Assembly (NCBI GenBank): GCA_002682825.1
Contig: NOKP01000002.1
Location: 4,880,309 to 4,944,308, forward strand
DNA: 64,000 nucleotides
Origin: Neonectria sp. B-13
Lineage: Eukaryota > Ascomycota > Sordariomycetes > Hypocreales > Nectriaceae
Reading direction: 5' to 3'
Of the stretch, positions 22,248-31,948 are shown in pieces. Both the position numbers and the translations under genes were made by a program. Positions within the stretch are counted from its first letter, which is position 1. Every line of letters starts with the position of its first letter. Under the pieces are notes generated by a model. The model ran no database searches. It saw only the letters and a program-made list of their open reading frames with translations, and was not told where the DNA came from.

Positions 22248-23646
22248 TCAGTTGTGCTGGAAAAGCACGCTGATGGACTCGCCGTGGTGGACTCGGCGGA
22301 TAGCCTCGGCAAAGACGGGAGAGATGTCGATGACCTCAAGCTTCGGACATAATCGGCGGTGCTCGGATTGGGGGACGGAGTTGGTGACGAGAATCTTGTC
22401 AATGCTTGAGGCATTGATGCGAGCAATAGCATCGCCGCTGAAGACTCCATGGGTGAGGAGGGCGAGAACCTTAGTCGCGCCCTCTTTTTTCAAGAGCTTC
22501 GCGGCACGGGTGATGGTGTTGCCGGTGTCGACGATGTCATCGACAAGGATGCAGACGCGGTTTGCGACTTCACCAACAAGCATCATGCTAGCATTGCGCT
22601 GCTCGGTAAACCGAGTGGGACGACGTTCCTGGGGGGATTGCATGAGTCTTGAACGGGAGGGGCATTCTGATAAGGAATTAATTTACCTTGTGAATAAGAG
22701 CAAAGTCCATGTTGAGACTGTCGGCGATGAGAGTGGCGCGCTTCGCGCCTCCGGCATCGGGGGAGACGATGACAGCGTCCCGGAAGTTGGGAAGGCTCTG
22801 CTGAATGTAGTTTTGTATCAATGCCTTGCCGTAGAGGTTGTCAACGGGGATGTCAAAGAAGCCCTGGTATTGGGGGTCGTGGAGGTCCATGGTGATGATG
22901 TGGTCGGTTCCGGCGCAAGTAAGGAGGTCGGCAACGAGGGTGCCGGCCTGGGCAACCCACTGCTTGTAGCCGGGCTTGGGCTGGAAGGCGGTGATGTTTG
23001 TGGGGTTCTCGTAGTCATGAGTGGTGTAACTCCGCTGGGACGAGGTTGAATTCTCGGTATGGTGACCGCGGGAGTTTGAGGTTTGGCTGGAAATGGTATC
23101 TGAACGGCGAGGGGCCATGAAATCGCCATTGGTGATGCCGTTGATGCCGTTGGTGGTGCCATTGGTGTGGTCATGGGCAAGTGAGGTCTTTGTGAGCTTT
23201 TCGGTCAGGTTGTTGACGCCATTGAGCAGGCCGGCAGACCTAGGAGCACCGGGACGTGGAGTAGCCGGGACGCTCTCGAAGGTGTAGTCCTTTTTCGCGG
23301 AGTAGGCGGACTGTGAGAGAGGAGCGCCGGCCTTGTTGTAGGGCCAGTCGGGCTGCCTGGAGTAGGGGAAGAGGGGCACGACGGCAGTAACGCGCTTGGC
23401 GGAGCCAGTCTTGCAGGCGGAGATCATGATGCAGAGGTCAATGAGGTTGTCATTGACGTTGCCGGAGCCGGACTGGATGATGTAGACATCTTTGCCGCGG
23501 ACCGAGTCCTTGATCTCGCAACGGCTCTCGCCACCGGAGAATTTTGAGAGAATGCGGTTGCTGGGCGGGATGCAGAGGATGTTGCAAATGCTCTCGGTTA
23601 GCTGGGGGTGGGAATTGCCGCCCAGGATAACAATGTTGCGCACCAT
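22248..23646 (-). CDS. Ribose-phosphate pyrophosphokinase (PRPP synthetase)
   Basis: Makes phosphoribosyl pyrophosphate from ribose 5-phosphate and ATP for purine, pyrimidine, His, Trp and NAD synthesis. Minus-strand exons 23646-22687 and 22628-22248 give 446 residues. Motifs: GGNSHPQL (9-16), [10 protein letters not shown], the [20 protein letters not shown] block (253-272) and the PRPP-binding loop [10 protein letters not shown] (349-358). Residues about 101-228 are an extra low-complexity segment rich in Asn/Thr/Ser ([13 protein letters not shown]) between the FPYSRQ strand and YKQWVAQAG. Yeast Prs1 and Prs5 also carry non-homologous insertions, so this is probably a Prs1/Prs5-type subunit of a hetero-oligomer; which one I cannot say. 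The frame stays open 81 codons upstream (to an ATG at 23889), but the family N-terminus starts at 23646. Confidence 0.93.
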
Positions 23647-24218
23647 GATGGTGGTGAAGGCGCGGGACTTGAGGTTGTCGAGCGAGGTTTTGACACAAGA
23701 CGCGGGCCAGAAAAGATTTGAGGTCGACGGCGGCGGACGGAAACGGAAGGCGGGAGGGAGTTGGAGGGGCGGAATCGGAGGGGCGGTTTGGCGCTGGGCG
23801 ATGACGAGGATAGCCAACAGCAAGGAAGGAGCCAGGAAGGATGGAAGGAAGCAACGGAGGAGGGGCGTCAGTAGGAGAGGCAGGGGCAAGTTCGGAGGTT
23901 CGGATTGACGAGGTGAAGGGAGAGCAAGAGGCAGTGACGACGATCAGGAGCAACCCGAGAAGGGATTGAGCCGAGTCGAGTCGAGTCGAGAACGAGCCGA
24001 AGTTCGAGACGAAACGAGGCGAGGCGAGGGTTTTGCGAGGCGAAACCCGGCGACGACTTTTTTTTTTTCAATGGCCCGCCGGGGTTAGACCCAGGTCTGG
24101 CCGCCTGGCGTGTGTCTTGGTTGGATGAACGCCGCAACGCACCAAGTACAGTACGCCGGTACCTACAGCAGTACCTACAGGACCCGGTGCAGCACGGTAC
24201 GGGCCAGTGCCAGGATCG

Positions 24219-24232
24219 CACGGTGCACCGTG
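24219..24232. repeat. Perfect 14-base palindrome
   Basis: CACGGTGCACCGTG reads the same on both strands. It sits about 570 bases upstream of the PRPP synthetase start, in a stretch rich in GTACCTACAG elements. Could be a dimeric factor site; no known factor recognised. Confidence 0.5.
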
Positions 24233-25898
24233 GCAGTAGTCCCGGCGCCGACTCGCGCGACCAGGAAGCCCCCCTGGGTTTTGTGACCTGGGTCGGAGTG
24301 GGGGGTTCGCTGATGCTTTCGTTCTTGGCTGCGCTGCGACGGTGGAGGCGGGATTGGAAATCTGCGTGCGCGCGTGCGTGCGTTGGCGTTGGCGTCGGCG
24401 GCTGCTGCGTCGAGGGCGGTGCCGAGATTGGTGTGCTGCTTGCTGCGTTGTGGGATGACGGTCCACGAGGTGCAGGGGAGAGAGATGCTGTGCTTCCACT
24501 TAGGACTATGTGCATGTGGAGGGGATGAATACGTAGTGTAGCACTCGAGGGTAGTAGGCTTTGCAATGTATCTTCACAGCTTCAGCAAGGTTCCCTGTCC
24601 TGCTTTCCTCCGGGTTGGTTTCTTGATTTCTCACTGCCCAAGCGAGGAGCGAAGCCGGAGCGACAAAGCGTGAGCAAACAGAGTCATACAAGAGTCAGAT
24701 GGACACGCCGGATGAGGACGGGGAGCGCCAGGACCAGCTGGCAAACAGTACCAGAGCGAGCAGGTGACTAGGCGACAAGATGGCGAGACAACAAAGGAGC
24801 AAAATGAAAGGACGGAGGCAGAAGAGGGGACGATTAAGTGGAGATGGTAGATGGTACCGGATACCATCACAGGTCCATTGTTTATTTTCTTTCCGGGATT
24901 GGGTTTGTTTTGGTCTCGAGGCAAAACGTAGAGGAGGCTGATGAGAAGAATCTGTGTGAACGCAATTAGAGGGGGACCTTCGTTTGAGTTAGCTTCGGCA
25001 GAGGGGAGCGAGCACGAGTCGAGAGGAATAATGATGTGAGAACCAAGCAGGATGGTGAGCAAAAAAGTAGTGGTTGGTAGTCGTGGTTGGCATTGATTAG
25101 TGGTGCAATAGACTGGATGTCTTTGGCTCGTAGTGGTGGTCAAGTGGTAAACTGACGTCCAGTGAACCAGTGGAAACCATCCAGGATACTAGCACACACG
25201 GATCCTCCGTACCAATCAGGTACAGCACGAATACACAACCCACAGCTAGGCACAGAGTGACGCTTGCAATTTGGCACCGGCACCAGGTGCAACCGTACAA
25301 GACAACTCCCAAATTCCAGGCCGCCGCCTATCCGCAATGAGTCAAGTCTCATCCTGTGCCCCAAGCCACACGCAGAGAGGGGGAAAAGGAAAGGAATACG
25401 AAGAAAAAAGGAAAAAGAAAACCGGAAACACGGAAACAAACAAAAACTTCGATGGGCGTCGACACGACATGGTAAAGCCGGCCCACCGGTACCCGGAGAC
25501 AAGGAGGGAGGGGGTTGATGAGAACCGCCATCTCTAACGCCAAGCGGTGGTGCACTTCCGTGCCTGAACCCCGTGCGAATTGAAAAGTGAAGAGAGCGGA
25601 TACAGGCGAGGTACATAGTACTCTCGGAAGTTTCCCCCACCCCCGCCAATGAAACTGACTGGTCTGCATTTCGAGATGCAACTGAGAGATATAAACCACC
25701 CACGTGAATGGTATAGAAAAAAGCCCTTGAAAACGGCAGTCGTCTAAGTAAAGCATGTGAGCCAGATAGATGGGGATGCAAACAAAAAGAAAACAACTGC
25801 AGCCTGCCGCTTCTGCCTCCAGACCTGCAGGCGGCGGCATTTCAGGGCCGTCATCCACCCATCGACATGGACGCGGAGTAACGCACTGTGGAGGACTG

Positions 25899-25920
25899 CC
25901 CGTGCAGCATCCTGCACGGG
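25899..25920. repeat. Perfect 9-bp inverted repeat, 4-base loop
   Basis: CCCGTGCAG and CTGCACGGG flank the loop CATC. A second palindrome, GGAGGTACCTCC, follows about 10 bases later. Could form a stem-loop in RNA or bind a dimer; no gene boundary lies near it. Confidence 0.5.
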
Positions 25921-26535
25921 TACCGAGGAGGTACCTCCAGCACGGGACTAAGTACCTGCGGATGGTGGGGCACGTGGAGAGAGAGGGGAGGGAGGGTTTG
26001 AGGGGCAAGGGAGCTGGAGGGGGCCTCTGGAAACCTTCCATTGTCAGTGGGCAGAGTCAACTGACAGTGCTTTGCAGCGGGTGGACCATGCAGCTCCAGC
26101 CAATGACAGCGAAGCCTTTTGTTTTTATGCCCTCCAGTTTTAGCCCCTGGCCCTGCTGAACATGCAGGCTTTTTTTTCTCTCTCGCAAGAGCCGCTGAGG
26201 CGACCGGGGTTGTCTGTTGCCCGTCCCCTATTTCGGGCTGGCGTGCATTCATCTTGTCCTTTCTGTCCTATCCCAGACATATCGGCTCTGCGACGTGTTC
26301 GATGTCCCGATGACGGAGGCCCGCCTTGGCACGCATCAGATCAGCAATGTGCACTCAATAGAGGCCTGTCAACTACTGTGCGTAATACATGTACCACATA
26401 TTCAACGGTCGGCCTCCTGGTGGTCTCTATGGGGTTGACACTTCGTTAACTGCAACTCTATTCCCTCCCATTCAACTCACACCGCCCCATCGCATTGGAC
26501 TTAGTGGTACATCTAGACTGTACACAGTGCATGTG

Positions 26536-26676
26536 CCTTCTGCACGACAGATTTTTCTATTTTGCACCGTATTCGAAACCGATTCTGTGAAAGACCGAGG
26601 TTATCACTGTGTAGTCTGTACCTTCTGCACGACAGATTTTTCTGTGAAGACCGAGGTTACCACTGGGTAGTCTGTA
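26536..26676 (+). repeat. Nested imperfect direct duplication
   Basis: A 23-base sequence (CCTTCTGCACGACAGATTTT then TCT) occurs at 26536-26558 and 26621-26643. A second unit (GACCGAGGTTAYCACTGKGT and flanks, about 35 bases) occurs at 26585-26620 and 26642-26676. The two pairs interlock, as if a tandem duplication had been followed by a deletion of about 28 bases in one copy. Confidence 0.8.
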
Positions 26677-27641
26677 CTTTGCAGACTCAAACATCACAAG
26701 CAAACCACATTGGGATCATCCCCGGTTGCTTTCTATTTTCGCACGCGCTCTACAGCTCAAAATAGGTAGCGGATCCTCCCCATCTCGATGATGTCTTCTG
26801 TGCGTCGGATCTCCGCCCGTTGTGATTGGATCCGTGCCCGCATCTCCGATCCTGAATCAAATCGCGGGGTTGCTGTTCCGACGGCGGGACAGAGACAACG
26901 CAAGAACCAAGAAGCTTGATATTCGCACAGTAGACACTCGATGACGCCTTTCCGGATCAGAAAAGCACACCATATAGACCTGCTACGTAGTCTTGAGACT
27001 ATTGCTCTCTGACTTTCTTCGGAGCAACTACCGGTACCTAGAAATGATCGGCCATGTGTATACGGATGCCCTGGGCTTAGATCGCGGGAAACTTTTTCAA
27101 GCGCGCACGGACCAGGTGTCGCCAGGAGGCTCAACTGCACTCACAGTGATTGCTCGCAGCTGCAACTGCTGGAGAGGGAAAAATGGCTAGATTGGAGGGC
27201 CTCTTTAAAAGGCAAAAAAATCAGAGGCTAAACAACTGCACAGTGACGCGCACATTTTGCCTTGAACCACCAACCATTGATCGCGACGCTGAAGATCGAA
27301 GGACTAGCAAACAGTCGAGCAACTCACTAGATTTCGCAAGAGACCAATCATTCTGTACCGAGGACCTTCGACGTTACATGAAAGCAGCTACCTCATTTTG
27401 TCGGTGAGGAGTGCACCTCCACCAGCAACAACTGACTGACGTCTTCCCACACACCACTCACACGCAGTACCACCCCACCTCGACGCATTTTATCAGCCTT
27501 GTCAATCTCTGGCGTTGGTTGGCTAGAATCAACCCTGCCGTCGAGCCTGATTCCACCCTCCCTTGGCGCCTCACCCACGCCAATTTTGCCGGTCTGCTGC
27601 AAACTGCAAACTGCTGCTCAAGCCAGTCATCAACCGCCACG

Positions 27642-28214
27642 ATGAAGGTCGTCGAAGCCCAGTCCGCCGTTCTCTCCAACTACGAGGTCTACAAGCACCT
27701 TAGCGATCAGCGCGATCGCTACAAGAAGACTAAGCGTCGTGGTCCTCCCAATCTTGAGACGGTTGTTCGCGAGGTAAGAAATCACACATTCTCTGAGCTC
27801 AGCCTCATCTATCGACACATCTAGAATACAAGACAGACCCTTGCATGAACGAATGAAATGACTGACACGTTGACGCCTTAGCTTCTTCAATATATGAGCA
27901 CTCATCCCAGCCCGCTAAGCCAGACTCCTCTCACTTACTCCCCAAGTTGCATCGCCGAACTCATCGAGCGCTTGCACCCCTACAACCTTGCCAAGGGTGA
28001 GGTTGTCATGCTCCTCAACTTGCGCCCATCGTCTGTCGCCGCTCTCAACACTATCATCGAGGACATGGGCGAGCGCTTCGATGAAGAGCAGCAGGAGGCC
28101 ATCGTCACCGCCATCGCCGACATCCTGGGCCAGTTCCCCGCCCCTGCCGAGACCGCCGGTGAGGATGGTGACGCCGCCGGTGATGTCGAAATGGGCGACA
28201 CTACCGCTGCTTGA
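27642..28214 (+). CDS. RPC17: RNA polymerase III subunit Rpc17 (RPC9/CRCP)
   Basis: Subunit of Pol III that pairs with Rpc25 to form the stalk of the enzyme, needed for initiation on tRNA and 5S genes. Exons 27642-27773 and 27882-28214 give 154 residues. The N-terminus MKVVEAQSAVLSNYEVYKHL matches the family hallmark (SA-LSNYEV). The C-terminal part holds the Rpb4/HRDC-like helices (LIERLHPYNLAKGEVVMLLN, RPSSVAALNTIIEDMGERF, EEQQEAIVTAI), then an acidic tail. The 108-nt intron is spliced between VVRE and LLQYM. The stop lies only 117 bases from the stop of the convergent Rho-like gene, so the 3' UTRs probably overlap. Confidence 0.93.
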
Positions 28215-28331
28215 GAGTTTTGCCCGACTCCTCGAGGCAACATGTTCGATATCACCCTCTTAATTGCCCGCGCCTTGTTGAGAGCTGTTGGCACAAACAC
28301 CCTATGACCAGCTCGGACTCGCCAGCCAACT

Positions 28332-29031
28332 TCACATCACCGAGCACGCGCCCTCATCTTGATTCCCTAGTCTCGCGGCTGGCGTCATCGCCGTCTTGCA
28401 GAGGTCCTCGAACGCCAGCTTCAACAACTCTCCGGTCACTGCCGAGCATTCGATGTAACGGTCCACCCGCATGGCCTGCGAAATCTGATACGCCTCCTGC
28501 GGGTAGATGATGCCGTTGGGATCCTTCTCCGACCTCAGGTCGCGCTTCAGCCCCAACACAATGACGGGCAGGGCGTCAATTCGCTGGAACGACATCTTGA
28601 CCTCGTTAAGCCACTAGCCGCCCAGTATCAGCGCACGCTCTTATATAAACCCAAGGAGGAGTCATGGGCAGCAATACTGACATATCTCTGCATGTTGATG
28701 AGACTAAGCCGCTGGCTGATGTCGTAGCAGTAGACAACGGCATCGGGTTCCAGGAGCCTCCAGTTGTCCGGGCTCGACGTATCAAAGAACTCGAAGCGGA
28801 GCTGTTTGACACCCACTTTGATCTCGAAGATGAAGGGCTGGTCAATGTCGCGGAGCATGGAGATCGGGTTGGTCTTTTCACCAGCACTCAGTCGTCTGAT
28901 GCATCGGCAGAGCCTAGTGTTAGATTCATGGACACAATCAATAGACGGATGGCGGCTACACACGAGAGGAACGTCGTTTTGCCACACTTTTCATCGCCTA
29001 CGAGCAAAATCTTGATCACTTCGGGGTCCAT
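28332..29031 (-). CDS. Atypical Rho-like small GTPase
   Basis: Minus-strand exons 29031-28964, 28895-28682 and 28613-28332 (introns 68 and 68 nt) give 187 residues. G1 is intact (GDEKCGKT, 12-19). The switch I region lacks a clear PTxFENY motif and reads DIDQPFIFEI. G3 is DTSSPDNW (61-68) instead of DTAGQE, so the Gly and catalytic Gln are gone. G4 is GLKRD (115-119) instead of GTKxD. G5 is ECSA (149-152). LGLKRDLR..YPQEA..ECSAVTG..L is Rho-like, but the 13-residue Rho insert between G4 and G5 is missing. The tail ends CSVM, a CAAX box suited to farnesylation. A GTP-locked or low-turnover signalling protein, like mammalian Rnd proteins, is inferred. The frame is open to an ATG at 29088; the ATG at 29031 (MDPEVIKILLVG) gives the normal short N-terminus. 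Head-to-head with PUS3. Confidence 0.85.
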
Positions 29032-29491
29032 AATGTCCAGCGTTGGTTTTATCTCTTGGTTGTAGACTTGTACGACAATGTAGATCATATGAGGGAAGGG
29101 TGAACGGGGGGAAATGACGCAGCGCCAATAGGTCGATTGGCCCCAAGCCAGGAGGTTGTCAAACGACGAGTGTGGCGCAACTCAGGCACTCGCCACAAAA
29201 AACTCGACTCTCAACGCCACACTTGGCGACCCAGCGCAAAGCCCTTTCCACAACTCGAACGGCGGCATATAAGAAAGAGAACCCACACCAACTCATATGC
29301 GACCCTTTGGCCATCGTCTTGGGCGCCGACCTCTCCTCGGAGCCACCGGAGCCGGAGCCCAAGTGTGCATCCTTCCCACGCCATCATTTCATTTCAGAGC
29401 CTCAAGCTCTTCCTCGTCATCTGTTTCGTCCTCATCAAGTGGTGAAACCCCGGAAGCTCGTGCGCAGCGAAAAGCAGCCCGGTACCGCACC
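29032..29491. promoter_or_regulatory. Shared promoter region, Rho-like gene and PUS3
   Basis: 460 bases separate the starts of two divergent genes, so one bidirectional promoter probably serves both. The PUS3 reading frame is already open from an ATG at 29297 within this stretch (see findings). No specific binding site recognised. Confidence 0.45.
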
Positions 29492-31183
29492 ATGTCTGGC
29501 AACACAAACTACATGTCCTGGACCAAGAATGGCCTCATCGAGCGTGTCAAGGAGCTCGAGCAGCAACTGAGAACTCGGCCGGCCCCGACTGTCCCGAAGC
29601 CGGAGCCAGCGCCGGAAGCCCAGCAGCCACAGCTCGGGACCGATGCCGCAGCCTCCTCGGCCAAGCCAGGGGCCAAAGGCACCAAGCCATGGGCCAAAAG
29701 CACCAAACCCAAGGGCAAGCGAAAGGCTGACCCCTCCAAGTATTCGACGCGGTACATCGCGCTGAAACTCGCGTACCTGGGCAAGAACTACGGCGGCTTC
29801 GAGTTCCAACCCATGGCCATCCAGACGTCCATCGAGGAAGAGCTGTGGAATGCCATGACCAAGGCGTGCCTCATCTTCCCCAAGGACGCAAAGATTGTCG
29901 ACTTCGACTGCTGCGAGTATTCCAAGTGCGGCCGCACCGACCGCGGCGTCAGCGCCTTTGGCCAGGTCATCGGCGTCCGCGTCCGCAGCAACCGACCGGT
30001 GCCCAAGCAGCCACGGCCGCCGAGCCAAGCGGTTGAGGGAGCGGAGGGGGTTGCGGTAGAAGGGCAGTCTGGGGAGAAGGCAACGAACGGGGAAGAGGAG
30101 GAAGTCGAGGTGCCATTTGATCCCATCACGGATGAGATCCAGTACCCGCGGCTTCTGAACCGCATCCTACCTCCTGACATCCGCATCCTCGCTTGGTGTC
30201 CATCGCCACCGCCCGACTTCTCCGCGCGTTTCTCTTGTCGCGAGCGGCAGTACCGGTACTTCTTCACGCAGCCGGCCTGGTCGCCCGATCCCAAGGCGGG
30301 AGGCGAGACCGGTTGGCTCGACATCGACGCCATGCGCAACGGGGCGAAGCGGTACGAGGGTGATCACGACTTCCGCAACATGTGCAAGATCGACCCCGGC
30401 AAGCAAATCACCAACTTTCACCGCACCATCTACGAGGCCGACATCGAGGAGGTCAACGACGTCGCGTCTGCGCTACCCTACCTGGCCGGTCCTGGATTTG
30501 CACCTGCCGGTGGGCTGGACGGAGAGACCGCGCACCCCAAGGTCTACTCGTTCAATGTTCGAGGTTCGGCGTTCCTGTGGCATCAGATTCGGCACATGGT
30601 TGCGGTGCTTTTCCTCGTGGGCCAGGGCCTCGAGAAGCCCGAGGTGGTCTCGGAGCTTCTGGATACGGCTACCAACCCAAGCAAGCCCAACTACACCATG
30701 GCCGACGACGCGCCCCTCGTGCTGTGGGACTGCATCTTTCCCAAGGATCTCAAGGTACTATCCACCAAGAATAAGGACGCCCTCGATTGGATATACCTAG
30801 CCGACGATCCCGCGCTCGCCAAGTATGGCCAGTTCGGCGTCATGGACGGCCTGTGGGCGCACTGGCGCGAGCACAAGATAAACGAGCTGCTTTCGAACCA
30901 GCTTCTGCAGCTTGTCTCACAGCAGGGTGGTTCTAATCCTTCGCGCCTAGTCGAGCGGCCCGAAGTCTCAAAGCAGACCAACACTGCTGTCATCTACGAG
31001 GGCGGCAACAGCGGGCGCGTGGGCGGACCCTATATCCCTCTCATGAAGAAAGAACGGCTGCAGTCGCCCGAGGACCAGAATGAGCGGTATGCGAAGCGCA
31101 AGGGTTTCGCGGACGCGCAGGAGATGAGACAGAAAAGGGGGTTTGGCAGACGAAGGCCGGAAAGGTCCGTGGTGGATACCTAG
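29492..31183 (+). CDS. DEG1: tRNA pseudouridine(38/39) synthase Pus3/Deg1
   Basis: Converts U38 and U39 in the anticodon arm of tRNAs to pseudouridine. 563 residues from an intronless frame. N-terminal MSGNTNYMSWTKNGLIERVK is the short helix typical of Deg1/Pus3, followed by an Ala/Lys/Pro linker. The TruA-type catalytic domain starts at about residue 90 (RYIALKLAYLGKNYGGFEFQ) and has CGRTDRGVSA with catalytic D150, the YRYFF strand, DFRNMCKID and the conserved NVRGSAFLWHQIRHMVAVLF. The segment GAEGVAVEGQSGEKATNGEEEEVEV is a disordered insertion after the catalytic strand. The ATG at 29492 has A at -3 and gives the family N-terminus; an in-frame ATG at 29297 would add 65 residues. Convergent with GPI15, 112 bases apart. 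Confidence 0.94.
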   Translation: MSGNTNYMSWTKNGLIERVKELEQQLRTRPAPTVPKPEPAPEAQQPQLGTDAAASSAKPGAKGTKPWAKSTKPKGKRKADPSKYSTRYIALKLAYLGKNYGGFEFQPMAIQTSIEEELWNAMTKACLIFPKDAKIVDFDCCEYSKCGRTDRGVSAFGQVIGVRVRSNRPVPKQPRPPSQAVEGAEGVAVEGQSGEKATNGEEEEVEVPFDPITDEIQYPRLLNRILPPDIRILAWCPSPPPDFSARFSCRERQYRYFFTQPAWSPDPKAGGETGWLDIDAMRNGAKRYEGDHDFRNMCKIDPGKQITNFHRTIYEADIEEVNDVASALPYLAGPGFAPAGGLDGETAHPKVYSFNVRGSAFLWHQIRHMVAVLFLVGQGLEKPEVVSELLDTATNPSKPNYTMADDAPLVLWDCIFPKDLKVLSTKNKDALDWIYLADDPALAKYGQFGVMDGLWAHWREHKINELLSNQLLQLVSQQGGSNPSRLVERPEVSKQTNTAVIYEGGNSGRVGGPYIPLMKKERLQSPEDQNERYAKRKGFADAQEMRQKRGFGRRRPERSVVDT

Positions 31184-31295
31184 ACATTTGATATCCAGGT
31201 TGGGCCTGGGTAAGTACATGAAAAGCGACAAAGCCCTGGGTCACATATAGACAGGCGGAACAAAAGTGATAGTCCCATTTTGGGTAGTATAAACT

Positions 31296-31848
31296 CTATG
31301 ATATCAGTCCCTTTTCTTCTCCCCGACCCTCGTACAAGCAGCCTCTCGCGCCCCTCCACACCTCCTCGACGATCTTTAGTCGCGGCAACAAGCCGGGGAA
31401 CACAACGACGACATCTTCCTCGCCCTCGACGACAACGACAAGATAGTAGCGGACCTCGAAGCCTCGGAACGCCTCGTTGACCAGGATGTCGCGAATCTTC
31501 TCGGTAGGTATGAATCTCGTAGCCGTGTTCGCCAGGTAGCTAGCGGCCGTCTCGCTCGTCTGCACACCGAGCCCCCTCATGACGAGCAGGCTCTCGCAGG
31601 CATAGCCCCTCCGGCTGAGCAGCCACAGCAGCGCGGCGGCGGCGGGGACGAGGACGGGTACGGGGATGCGGTCGGCGAGGGAGGCGACGGCGCGGCCGGC
31701 GGTGGAGTGCAGGTAGGCCGGGGCGCGGAGGAGCGGGGTGCGTTCGGCGAGCGGGGAGAGCGCGTAGCGGGCGTGCAGGAGGAGGACGGCAGCGAGGGAG
31801 AGAAGGAGGCGGGCGAGGAGGATGAGGGTGTGGAGGGCGGTTGGGAGC
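31296..31848 (-). CDS. GPI15: GPI-GlcNAc transferase subunit Gpi15/PIG-H, partial
   Basis: Subunit of the endoplasmic reticulum enzyme that adds GlcNAc to phosphatidylinositol, the first step of GPI-anchor synthesis. The coding frame runs from the N gap at 31849 to the stop at 31296 and gives about 183 residues. Visible: a hydrophobic segment (LHTLILLARLLLSLAAVLLL), a loop, a second one (VPVLVPAAAALLWLLS), then the PIG-H domain: ESLLVMRGLGVQTSE, FIPTEKIRDILVNEAFRG, YYLVVVVEGEEDVVVVFPGL and LPRLKIVEEVWRGAR. The hairpin before the PIG-H domain matches the family. The N-terminus, including the start codon, lies in the gap: no ATG in this frame is seen between 31949 and about 32030. The short C-terminal tail GRGEEKGLIS is not conserved-looking. 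Confidence 0.85.
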
Positions 31849-31948
31849 NNNNNNNNNNNNNNNNNNNNNNNNNNNNNNNNNNNNNNNNNNNNNNNNNNNN
31901 NNNNNNNNNNNNNNNNNNNNNNNNNNNNNNNNNNNNNNNNNNNNNNNN
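31849..31948. other. Assembly gap (100 N)
   Basis: Exactly 100 undetermined bases, a usual scaffold-gap placeholder, so true length is unknown. The sequence just before it is very GC-rich with GGCG/GGAGG runs, a probable cause of the break. Confidence 0.98.

Larger units (their letters stand above)
23647..27641. other. Divergent intergenic region with small repeats
   Basis: 4 kb between the PRPP synthetase start (-) and the Rpc17 start (+). No ORF looks protein-like. Contents: GAGTC repeats at 23973-23990, a T-run at 24057-24069, a 14-base palindrome at 24219, a 9-bp perfect inverted repeat at 25899-25920 and a nested direct duplication at 26536-26676. Confidence 0.55.

Noticed and set aside
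22207..23049. 280-residue ORF on + over the PRPP synthetase gene
   Set aside because: Antisense shadow; the minus strand encodes clear PRPP synthetase motifs.
23647..23889. In-frame upstream extension of PRPP synthetase (81 residues, hydrophobic start)
   Set aside because: The family N-terminus begins at 23646; the extension is Pro/Leu-rich translated leader sequence with no conserved feature. Only transcript or proteome data could revive it.
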